From positions 1-6,808 of the forward strand of contig JAOUNC010000151.1 in NCBI GenBank assembly GCA_029881175.1: a stretch of 6,808 bases of DNA, read 5' to 3'. Shown here piece after piece: positions 1-5,430 of the stretch. The stretch is from Nitrospirota bacterium (GTDB lineage Bacteria > Nitrospirota > Nitrospiria > Nitrospirales > UBA8639). The notes beneath the pieces are model-generated. The model made no database searches. It was not told the origin of the DNA and worked only from the letters and a program-made list of their open reading frames with translations. A program made the translations under genes and the position numbers. Numbering within the stretch: position 1 is the first letter of the stretch; each line of letters opens with the position of its first letter.

Positions 1-170
1 CTGTCGCTAAAGAGCTAGAGGCCAATATCGATAAAATTCTTGAAGAATTCAAAGCCATCAAAGGCAAGCCGGTCGATATCGGCGGGTATTATCACCCCAA
101 TGAGGACAAGGTGATGGCCGGCATGCGCCCGAGCGCCACCTTCAACAAAATCTTAGCGACCTTGAATTAA
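1..170 (+). CDS. icd: Isocitrate dehydrogenase (NADP+), monomeric type, C-terminal fragment
   Basis: This is the 3' end of a gene entering from the left edge; the frame reads from base 3 to the TAA at 168-170. The visible 55 residues include the stretches GKPVDIGGYYHP and MRPSATFN, which I recognise as the C-terminus of the roughly 740-residue monomeric NADP-dependent isocitrate dehydrogenases. The enzyme interconverts isocitrate and 2-oxoglutarate plus CO2. In rTCA organisms such as Chlorobium, monomeric enzymes of this type are known to run in the carboxylating direction. The aclBA operon in this window makes that direction plausible here, but it is an inference. The catalytic residues lie outside the window. 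A strong terminator follows 36 bases after the stop, so the gene ends its own transcription unit. Confidence 0.87.
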   Translation, partial: VAKELEANIDKILEEFKAIKGKPVDIGGYYHPNEDKVMAGMRPSATFNKILATLN

Positions 171-206
171 AAAGGGCAACGACCAATAGATCTTGTGTGG
201 TCTACT

Positions 207-247
207 GCTGGGCCGGGTTCTTATGGGAACCCGGCTCAGTTTGTTTA
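207..247 (+). terminator. Rho-independent terminator of icd
   Basis: A perfect 9-bp stem (212-220 with 227-235; arm GCCGGGTTC) closes on a 6-base loop. It is extended outward by further pairs, including two G-U, to 207 and 240. A T-rich run, TTTGTTTA, follows at 240-247. The stem is GC-rich and sits 36 bases after the icd stop. There is no T-run on the opposite strand, so it should work only for rightward transcription and not for the convergent gene ending at 330. Confidence 0.9.
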
Positions 248-329
248 TAAGCTAAAGCCTAAGGGCCATTTTCAAAAATTTGGTGCAACCCTGCACTTTC
301 TACTTGAGTCACTTGAGGTTGTTTTTACC

Positions 330-704
330 TTACTTTGTCGGAACCTCGTTGCCATACTTCTGCGACACATACTCCAAGATCTTTGACGCATGTTTGACTA
401 AGGTTTCTCTCGCAAGCCGATCATGGCATTGTCCCGCAAGGATCCATCCTAATGCCTCTTCATGATCGCCTTTTCGATACGATTCAATGGAATGTTTGAG
501 ACAGGCCCGGCCTGATACGTGGCCTCGAAGAATCTTGATGGGATAGGCCTTCACGATATATTTCATGCATGCTGGTCCCTGCCTTGCGGTGGATTTCACA
601 TCATTCCATATCCAATCAACTTCTTCTTGAAACGCGAAGACGCTCTGGACGTCCAGAGTCGTGATTGCAATTATGAGGACAACACATTGTAAAAATCGAA
701 TCAT
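330..704 (-). CDS. Small exported protein of unknown function with three conserved-looking cysteines
   Basis: This is a 124-residue protein I do not recognise. Residues 1-24 look like a Sec signal peptide: a basic start (MIR), a hydrophobic core (CVVLIIAITTL), and a likely cleavage after SVFA/F. The mature part of about 100 residues is charged and probably helical. It has Cys46, Cys68 and Cys93, each opening a short helix-like segment; the first two share an A-C-x3-I-x3-Y pattern (ACMKYIVKAY, ACLKHSIESY), suggesting a degenerate internal repeat. The start is supported by AGGGTG (714-709 on the minus strand) 4 bases before the ATG. The gene converges on icd and diverges from the exported-protein gene at 806. 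An odd number of mature cysteines leaves one free or available for a ligand. There is no CxxCH haem motif. It is likely a real gene; its function is unknown. Confidence 0.75.
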   Translation of the reverse strand: MIRFLQCVVLIIAITTLDVQSVFAFQEEVDWIWNDVKSTARQGPACMKYIVKAYPIKILRGHVSGRACLKHSIESYRKGDHEEALGWILAGQCHDRLARETLVKHASKILEYVSQKYGNEVPTK

Positions 705-722
705 GTTTCACCCTAAACATTC

Positions 723-754
723 TTCACCTGTGCGACCCAGGCGGTATAGAATAC
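723..754. promoter_or_regulatory. Putative divergent promoter region between two exported-protein genes
   Basis: The 101 bases between the divergent starts carry an 11-bp interrupted palindrome, GTAT-AGA-ATAC (744-754). Read rightward it offers a -10 (TATAGA, 745-750) with a weak -35, TTCACC (723-728), 16 bp upstream. Read leftward it offers TATTCT with a weak TTCAGT 17 bp upstream. TTCACC also occurs at 707-712, 16 bp from the other copy. The matches are moderate, so the assignment is tentative. Confidence 0.4.
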
Positions 755-805
755 TACCAGGCTCGTGCTCACTGAACATCCAGATGAACAAAAAGGAGGT
801 TTTGT

Positions 806-1153
806 ATGCGTCAATTCCAAAGAGTGATTCTTGTCGTATTCTGTATGGGCTTCATGTTGTCTCAATACGGTTGGGCAGGGCAACAGCTTGATGTGCATGA
901 TGGGTCGGCGATTTCGATTACGTCTCCCCAGAATGGTGCCACCGTCGAAAGCTCGTTTGATTTAGTGTATGTCTTGAGGAAGGGCGTGATGGCCGATCAT
1001 GCTCATGTTTTTCTGGATGGAAAGTATCAGAAGGGGTTTAAGGGGAAATTCAGCGACGTGCCATCAGGCCAACATACGATTACCGTGAAAGTCGCCACGC
1101 ATGACCATGATATGGTGACTGTCTCCGACTCAATTGCCATAGTCGTGAAGTAA
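806..1153 (+). CDS. Small exported Ig-like protein, His/Asp-rich, unknown function
   Basis: This is a 115-residue protein preceded by a very strong ribosome binding site, GGAGGT at 795-800, 5 bases before the ATG. Residues 1-24 form a clear signal peptide with a hydrophobic core (VILVVFCMGFML) and a probable cleavage after GWA/GQ. The mature 91 residues read as a small beta-sandwich. An opening SITSPQNGATV resembles the first strand of bacterial Ig-like/FN3-type domains, and the alternating strands end with SDSIAIVVK. Histidines and acids cluster in D64-H-A-H67 and T-H99-D-H101-D, which could bind a metal in the periplasm; that is inference. It resembles small periplasmic domains of the DUF4399/DUF6130 kind in style, but I cannot assign a family. 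It is divergent from the other exported-protein gene. No obvious terminator follows. Confidence 0.85.
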   Translation: MRQFQRVILVVFCMGFMLSQYGWAGQQLDVHDGSAISITSPQNGATVESSFDLVYVLRKGVMADHAHVFLDGKYQKGFKGKFSDVPSGQHTITVKVATHDHDMVTVSDSIAIVVK

Positions 1154-1251
1154 GAATGGATGGCAGGACAGAAATCGAGAGGTGAGCGGCGAAGGTTGGA
1201 GAATGTACTATAGATTTTTCTGCAAATGAAGTGATTCGTGAGGCTTGGGTT

Positions 1252-1671
1252 ATGCGTGAGACCATCCTTATAAAGAGTACTCGGAGGGAGGAATTGATTG
1301 ATATTACCGAATCTGTCCGCGCAATTCTTGAGCAAAGCTCCATCCAGAATGGAATCATGCATGTGTATGCACAAGGTGCGACGGCTGCCCTGATGGTTCA
1401 AGAAAATTGGGATGAGAGTGTTCAGCTGGATGTGGTCAATTTGCTTCGGAAACTCATTCCTCCCGGTGTGTGGTTGCATGATGCACAAGATGGCAATGGC
1501 GATTCCCATTTGAAAGCCGGTCTTGTCGGGCCATCAGAGACGATTCCGATTATTGATGGCCAATTGGGTTTGTCTCGATGGCAGAACATCTTTTTCTGTG
1601 AATTCGATGGTCCCCGTACTGAGCGTCGCGTGATCTGTACGCCTATTGATGATCCTGATGAGGAAGGCTAA
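1252..1671 (+). CDS. YjbQ/UPF0047 family protein (secondary thiamine-phosphate synthase-like)
   Basis: This 139-residue protein matches the usual 130-140 length of the UPF0047/YjbQ family. Hallmarks are GIMHVYAQGATAALMVQEN (34-52), LHDAQDGNGDSHLKAGLVGPS (75-95, with His76, Asn82, His86, Lys88) and the C-terminal DGQLGLSRWQ then CEFDGPR (116-122). The family forms compact trimers. Its real role is uncertain; some members show a weak thiamine-phosphate synthase activity, which gave the annotation name. Most members carry an HTTA or HTSA motif where this protein has QGATA, so it belongs to a variant subgroup lacking that histidine. I chose ATG 1252: GTGAGG (1238-1243) lies 8 bases upstream and the family usually begins just here. 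An in-frame GTG at 1231 has no ribosome binding site. Confidence 0.88.
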   Translation: MRETILIKSTRREELIDITESVRAILEQSSIQNGIMHVYAQGATAALMVQENWDESVQLDVVNLLRKLIPPGVWLHDAQDGNGDSHLKAGLVGPSETIPIIDGQLGLSRWQNIFFCEFDGPRTERRVICTPIDDPDEEG

Positions 1672-1755
1672 GGCTCTTCTATGGCGCAGATCTGCTAGAG
1701 TCTCACCCGTAATTTTTGGAAGTTATTCGCTATATTTGGTTGAGAGGTATTTGCC

Positions 1756-2430
1756 GTGAGTCGTGTGCAAGTGGTCACCCTTTCCGAAATTGGTGACGTC
1801 TCTATTGTTTGTAAGACCAAACGAGATATTTCTATTGAAACCCCGTTAGATAAACGGGATGACGAATCCCTGGGATGGGGTTATTGGGATAGGATTTGGC
1901 CGTCGTCTATGGCCTTCTCTGAATATCTCATTCACCAATTTTCCCCAGCAAAACTGACAGGCACCAAGGTCCTAGAAATTGGCTGCGGGACAGGGGTGCC
2001 TGGAGTGGTTGCGGCTCAGCTCGGGGCGTTCACCATGTTCTCAGATATGGTTCCGGTGACATTAGAAGCGGTCAAGGAAACATGCCGCCTGAATCACATT
2101 CGCAACTTTGATACGTGCACGTTGGATTGGTCAGTAAAAAATCAATCAAAAGAGCACTATGATATGGTGTTAGGCTGTGAGGTCTTTTATGACGAAGCAA
2201 TTTTAGCGGATATTTCTCACGTTCTTGAACAGGTGCTTGCCCCAGGGGGAAAAGGCCTGTTTTGCGATCCCAATAGACTGGGGCTGGACGCCATCGAACT
2301 CGGATTTCAAGAAAAGTTTAAACTCTCAGTCAAAAAAATCCCTCTGAACTGGCCACCGCAAAAATCCGCTGGTCTAGAGAAAATGGTGTATCTGTATGAG
2401 ATAACCAGAAAAGGTGAGACTGTGTCTTAA
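1756..2430 (+). CDS. Class I SAM-dependent methyltransferase, protein-lysine methyltransferase-like
   Basis: This is a 224-residue Rossmann-fold methyltransferase. SAM-binding motif I is LEIGCGTG at 73-80; the acidic residue ending strand 2 is probably Asp97 (MFSDM). LDW at 123-125 and DMVLGCEVFYDE at 136-147 correspond to motifs II and post-II. The pre-motif GYWDRIWPSS (42-51) is typical of the METTL20/METTL21-like group (Methyltransf_16), whose characterised members methylate lysines on proteins. The substrate here cannot be read from sequence. The start is GTG, supported by GAGAGG at 1742-1747, 8 bases upstream. It begins 84 bases after the YjbQ-family gene on the same strand, with no terminator seen between them, so the two may be co-transcribed. 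The protein is soluble, with no signal peptide or membrane segment. Confidence 0.87.
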   Translation: MSRVQVVTLSEIGDVSIVCKTKRDISIETPLDKRDDESLGWGYWDRIWPSSMAFSEYLIHQFSPAKLTGTKVLEIGCGTGVPGVVAAQLGAFTMFSDMVPVTLEAVKETCRLNHIRNFDTCTLDWSVKNQSKEHYDMVLGCEVFYDEAILADISHVLEQVLAPGGKGLFCDPNRLGLDAIELGFQEKFKLSVKKIPLNWPPQKSAGLEKMVYLYEITRKGETVS

Positions 2431-2679
2431 CGGAACCATTCTCATGTGGCGAAGTCGCTCATTGGCCTTTGCTTCGGGAGCTTTTCCGCATAGGCGGGAA
2501 TCTCGTTTTTCATTTGCCGGGTTTTGTTCAGGCCGTTGAGGTTTTATGGCCTGTCGGCTCCCCAAGGGCGCAATCCCTATTTCCGGGTAAGGACCCATCG
2601 CGATGTATTTCTGAGCTCGATTTTATCATTTGGGCCACGCCCAAGGCGCCATGCACTCCAATAAAAAAACTTTGAAAAA
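2431..2679. other. Intergenic region without a convincing gene
   Basis: Between the methyltransferase stop and the fbp promoter there is no good gene. One plus-strand frame stays open from 2418 to 2675 and could start at TTG 2469 (68 residues). It has no ribosome binding site, and its translation resembles nothing I know. A minus-strand frame also overlaps. A small hairpin, TTGGGC-CAC-GCCCAA, lies near 2629-2643 but has no T-run after it, so it is not a typical terminator. Confidence 0.5.
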
Positions 2680-2714
2680 TTGACGGGTTAGAAGAGGCCG
2701 GATACAATTTTCTC
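2680..2714 (+). promoter_or_regulatory. Sigma70-type promoter of fbp, predicting a leaderless mRNA
   Basis: TTGACG at 2680-2685 and TACAAT at 2703-2708 each match the consensus at five of six positions, with the optimal 17-bp spacer. A start seven bases past the -10 element falls on 2715, which is the A of the fbp ATG. The only purine-rich candidate ribosome binding site, AGAGG near 2692-2696, is about 18 bases from the ATG, too far to work, and would lie upstream of the predicted transcript start. Confidence 0.75.
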
Positions 2715-3677
2715 ATGTTTGTCACCCTAACTGAATATGCCGTGTCCTCTTGGAGAGGATCTGAGGCATACGATGGCCTAGAAGCTGTGGTGGCTGGAAT
2801 TGCCGAGGGCGCCAAGCAGATTCAGGCCAAAGTGCGAGCGGCGGTTCTGGCCAATGCGGTTGGTGCGACGGGTGAAACCAATGTTCAGGGTGAAGTCGTG
2901 CAAATTCTGGATACCTTTTCCTCTGAGACGTTGGTCAAGACATTGACTCAATGTGGTAGGGTGGCGGCCATTGGTTCGGAAGAAATTGAAGAGACGGTCT
3001 TTGTTGGCGATAGTCCGGCGCATCGGTATCTTGTGCAAATGGATCCGTTGGATGGGTCCTCCAATATTGACGTGGCAGTGAGCGTGGGCTCGATTTTAGG
3101 AATTTGGAAACGCGAAGCCCATGAACAAGTCGCTGAATCGACGTTGCTAAAGAAGGGGAAGGATCAGGTTGCGGCGGTCTATACGGTTTATGGGTCCTGC
3201 ACGGTGATGGTGGTGGCGACTCATGAGGGTGTGCAGGGGTTTACGCTTGATCCTGCCGATGGAATCTTTCGGCGGACCAGCCCTGATATACGTATTCCCC
3301 AAAATAATTCGTGTTATAGCACCAATGAAGGCAATTTCAAGGGGATGGAGCGAGGAACCCAAAAAGCCGTGGAAGAGCTGCGGAATACCTATTCTCTTCG
3401 GTATGCAGGGTCGCTTGTGGCCGATTTTCACCGGAATTTGCTGAAAGGGGGGATCTTCCTGTACCCAGGAACCGTCAAAAGTCCAGAAGGAAAGCTTCGT
3501 CTCATGTATGAAGCGAACCCTCTTGCCTTTATCGTCGAGCAGGCAGGTGGGGCGGCCTCTTCGGGTAAGGAGCGTATTCTTGACATTCAACCCCAGAAAT
3601 TACACCAGCGTACTTCTCTTATTATTGGAAATAAAGATGTTGTTGAAAGGACCGTGGCGGTCATGAATAAGGCCTGA
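2715..3677 (+). CDS. fbp: Fructose-1,6-bisphosphatase class I
   Basis: This enzyme hydrolyses fructose 1,6-bisphosphate to fructose 6-phosphate, the committed step of gluconeogenesis. Its 320 residues are close to the usual 330-340 of class I enzymes. Visible family blocks, in order, are GATGETNVQGE (50-60), the metal-binding SEE (88-90) and DPLDGSSNID (110-119), NEGN (204-207), RYAGSLVADFHR (229-240), GGIFLYPG (245-252), and GKLRLMYEANP (259-269) with metal ligand Glu266. These match the metal and sugar-phosphate sites of the pig enzyme, so it should be active. The eukaryotic AMP site cannot be judged. ATG 2715 fits both the family N-terminus (TLTEY) and the promoter position, although it has no ribosome binding site. 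The gene seems to be monocistronic, with 521 bases to the next gene. In an rTCA autotroph it directs fixed carbon to hexose phosphates. Confidence 0.96.
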   Translation: MFVTLTEYAVSSWRGSEAYDGLEAVVAGIAEGAKQIQAKVRAAVLANAVGATGETNVQGEVVQILDTFSSETLVKTLTQCGRVAAIGSEEIEETVFVGDSPAHRYLVQMDPLDGSSNIDVAVSVGSILGIWKREAHEQVAESTLLKKGKDQVAAVYTVYGSCTVMVVATHEGVQGFTLDPADGIFRRTSPDIRIPQNNSCYSTNEGNFKGMERGTQKAVEELRNTYSLRYAGSLVADFHRNLLKGGIFLYPGTVKSPEGKLRLMYEANPLAFIVEQAGGAASSGKERILDIQPQKLHQRTSLIIGNKDVVERTVAVMNKA

Positions 3678-3718
3678 GGCCTGCTTAACCTAGAAGTAGC
3701 CGTTGGATCACAAAAGTC

Positions 3719-3821
3719 TGCACAACTTCTTCATGCACCTGGGAAATTTTAACAATTTCTCATCACCCCCAAGGTGACCACGAGTTGTAAAAATTCCCTA
3801 TGCACATAAATATTTTGCACA
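3719..3821. repeat. Two pairs of TGCAC direct repeats, each with 15-bp period
   Basis: TGCAC occurs four times in about 100 bases: at 3719, 3734, 3801 and 3816. Each pair has exactly 15 bp from start to start, and the pairs are 82 bp apart. Three of the four copies are TGCACA. The region lies just after fbp and about 310-410 bp upstream of the predicted acl start. It could be a set of regulator half-sites, but no known regulator is implied. Confidence 0.5.
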
Positions 3822-3872
3822 GCTTTTTCGCGCCCAACTTCCGTTTCTAGGTTTCAGTAATTTTGACTAGAA

Positions 3873-3939
3873 TTTTTTTCTTCTGTTTGCTGTCTGCCCC
3901 CCGTTTCTCTTCCCCTTTCCGGCCTCTCAGCTTGCTTCC
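3873..3939 (+). other. Polypyrimidine tract downstream of fbp
   Basis: By count, 57 of 67 bases are pyrimidines. The tract starts with seven T and passes through C-runs (3897-3902 and 3912-3915). No intrinsic terminator follows fbp, so this C-rich, G-poor RNA could serve as a Rho-loading site for the fbp transcript. That role is an inference. No gene is seen in 3678-4198. Confidence 0.35.
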
Positions 3940-4021
3940 GATGGTCTAAGGTTTTTTCGCTTCAAAATAACCACTTCGCCTGCTTCCTGAGGAGGTTTCT
4001 TGGTAAGGGATAGATTTCATT

Positions 4022-4043
4022 GGAACCTAAGGGTTCCGCTTTT
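4022..4043 (+). terminator. Weak hairpin with short T-run, possible terminator
   Basis: A perfect 6-bp stem, GGAACC (4022-4027) with GGTTCC (4032-4037), encloses the 4-base loop TAAG and is followed by GCTTTT. The stem is short and the T-run has only four bases, so it is at best a weak terminator. It lies 345 bases past fbp and upstream of the acl promoter, where it could block read-through. Confidence 0.3.
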
Positions 4044-4056
4044 CCAATTCTTCTCT

Positions 4057-4078
4057 GGGACTTTTGTGGGGGAGTCCT
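4057..4078. repeat. Inverted repeat upstream of the acl promoter, with a further copy in the promoter spacer
   Basis: GGGACT (4057-4062) is inverted in AGTCCT (4073-4078), five of six matching, with 10 bases between. The right-hand motif GGAGTCC (4071-4077) recurs at 4107-4113, 36 bp further on, inside the spacer of the predicted acl promoter. The first site is centred about 63 bp upstream of the predicted transcription start. This layout would suit a regulator, but it is a short-motif inference. Confidence 0.35.
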
Positions 4079-4095
4079 ATGGGTCTTTTGATTGA

Positions 4096-4124
4096 TTGCA
4101 GACGGTGGAGTCCCTTCGTACAAT
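4096..4124 (+). promoter_or_regulatory. Predicted sigma70-type promoter of aclBA
   Basis: TTGCAG (4096-4101) and TACAAT (4119-4124) are separated by the optimal 17 bp. The -10 element is identical to that of fbp. The predicted start, seven bases past the -10, is 4131, giving a 68-base leader before aclB. The -35 is a weaker match (four of six) than at fbp, as would suit an activated promoter. Confidence 0.6.
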
Positions 4125-4130
4125 GCGCTT

Positions 4131-4148
4131 TCCCACGAACGAGTGGGA
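4131..4148 (+). promoter_or_regulatory. Hairpin at the predicted 5' end of the acl mRNA
   Basis: TCCCAC (4131-4136) pairs perfectly with GTGGGA (4143-4148) across the 6-base loop GAACGA. The first paired base coincides with the predicted transcription start. A stem at the very 5' end is a known way to protect bacterial mRNAs from decay, as in ompA. Its function here is inferred. Confidence 0.45.
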
Positions 4149-4198
4149 TAGTCTGATTTTGTCTTTCACTTTTTATTCCCTGACGGAAGGGTTGGATT

Positions 4199-5395
4199 AT
4201 GGCAAAAGTCCTTGAAGGCCCAGGAATGGGCTTACTGCGAAAATGGGGTATTTCGACCCCTAACTATGTCGTGGTGACGTCAAACGACGAGTTTAAAGAA
4301 CTGTCGAAGGTCAATGATTGGTTGCAAAAGAGTAAACTTGTGGTCAAGGCCCATGAAGCGTTGGGTTCTCGCTTTAAATTGGGTTTGGTCAAGGTGGGAT
4401 TAGATTTGGCTGCAGCCAAGGCGGCGGTCAAAGAAATGCTCGGGAAGAAGGTGGAATCCGTCACCATTCGTGAGGTGATTGTCTCGGAAGCCATTGATCA
4501 TAAAGAAGAATATTATGCCTCGGTGAAATCGACGCGTGACGGCGTAGACGTGATGGTCACGACCTATGGCGGGATAGAGGTAGAAGAGAATTGGGAAAAG
4601 GTGAAGAAGTTATCCGTTGAAATTGGTGAATCGCCCTCCGATTCCCAATTGTCTGCCTTGGCCAAAGACGCTGGTTTTTCGGGTGATACTGCCAAAAAAA
4701 TGGCTGAATTTTTAAAAAAACTCTATATTTGTTTTGATAATGAAGATGCCCAATATTTGGAAATTAATCCGGTTGTCCAAAATTCAAATGGCGACTTGGT
4801 GGCACTTGATGCGGTGACGTTGTTGGATGGTGATGCGAAGTTTCGTCATAAAGATTGGACGTTCCCTTTCGCGGCTGAATTTGGCCGTGCCTATACCAAG
4901 AACGAAGAAGAAGTGATGGCGGTGGATGCGAAGGTCAAAGGCTCCGTGAAATTGATTGAAATTCCCGGTGGCAATATTGCCATGCTCCCAGCGGGTGGTG
5001 GGGCGAGTGTGTACTACTCTGATGCGGTGGTGGCGCGTGGTGGGAAATTAGCCAACTATGCTGAATATTCTGGCGATCCGCCGGATTGGGCGGTTGAAGT
5101 GCTCACCGAAAAAGTCTGTTCGTTGCCCAATATTAAACATATTATCGTCGGTGGGGCGATTGCCAATTTCACCGATGTGAAAAAGACCTTTGGTGGCATT
5201 ATCAATGCCTTTAGAAAAGCCAAAGGTGAAGGCAAATTAAAGGGTGTGAAGATCTGGGTACGGCGTGGTGGTCCCAACGAATTGCAAGGGTTGGCGGCCA
5301 TGCGTGCCTTACAAGATGAAGGCTTTGATATTCATGTGTTTGACCGCACGACGCCATTAACAGACATTGTCGATATGGCCATGGCGGCAAAATAA
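4199..5395 (+). CDS. aclB: ATP-citrate lyase, small subunit AclB (ATP-grasp and citrate-binding half)
   Basis: AclB corresponds to the N-terminal half of animal ATP-citrate lyase. With AclA it cleaves citrate, using ATP and CoA, to acetyl-CoA and oxaloacetate, the key step of the rTCA cycle. At 398 residues it matches the Chlorobium AclB length. The N-terminal ATP-grasp part includes KLVVKAHEALGSRFKLGLVKV (46-66) and the metal-site LEINP (187-191). The citrate-binding half shows AGGGASVYYSD (265-275), LANYAEYSG (284-292), GGAIANFT (318-325) and RRGGPN (355-360), all aligning with human residues around the citrate site. The start is fixed by GGAAGGG (4185-4191), 7 bases before the ATG. aclA follows 35 bases later, so the two are co-transcribed. 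The protein is cytosolic. No missing key residue was noticed. Confidence 0.96.
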   Translation: MAKVLEGPGMGLLRKWGISTPNYVVVTSNDEFKELSKVNDWLQKSKLVVKAHEALGSRFKLGLVKVGLDLAAAKAAVKEMLGKKVESVTIREVIVSEAIDHKEEYYASVKSTRDGVDVMVTTYGGIEVEENWEKVKKLSVEIGESPSDSQLSALAKDAGFSGDTAKKMAEFLKKLYICFDNEDAQYLEINPVVQNSNGDLVALDAVTLLDGDAKFRHKDWTFPFAAEFGRAYTKNEEEVMAVDAKVKGSVKLIEIPGGNIAMLPAGGGASVYYSDAVVARGGKLANYAEYSGDPPDWAVEVLTEKVCSLPNIKHIIVGGAIANFTDVKKTFGGIINAFRKAKGEGKLKGVKIWVRRGGPNELQGLAAMRALQDEGFDIHVFDRTTPLTDIVDMAMAAK

Positions 5396-5430
5396 ATTTT
5401 TTGAAATTAAGGACCTAGGAGACTGCTTCA

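Noticed and set aside
302..317. Tandem ACTTGAG repeat downstream of the minus-strand gene
   Set aside because: It has only two 7-base copies and forms no hairpin; it is likely chance.
1027..1509. Long minus-strand frame of 160 codons over the exported-protein and YjbQ-family genes
   Set aside because: It is antisense to two well-supported genes with ribosome binding sites and domain motifs; the translation has no family features.
1686..1695. Perfect 10-bp palindrome GCAGATCTGC after the YjbQ-family gene
   Set aside because: It has no loop and no T-run, so it is not a terminator; with a single copy there is no case for an operator.
2418..2675. Open plus-strand frame between the methyltransferase and fbp, possible TTG start at 2469
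   Set aside because: There is no ribosome binding site, no ATG or GTG start in a good context, and no recognisable motif; the composition looks like chance open frame.
3801..3821. Possible sigma54 promoter around TTTTGCAC
   Set aside because: The -24 GG element is missing at the required 10-base spacing from the -12 GC.
4079..4156. 25-codon ATG frame upstream of aclB preceded by a G-rich stretch
   Set aside because: It begins upstream of the predicted acl transcription start and runs through the promoter, its G-rich site is only 4 bases away, and it encodes no recognisable peptide.
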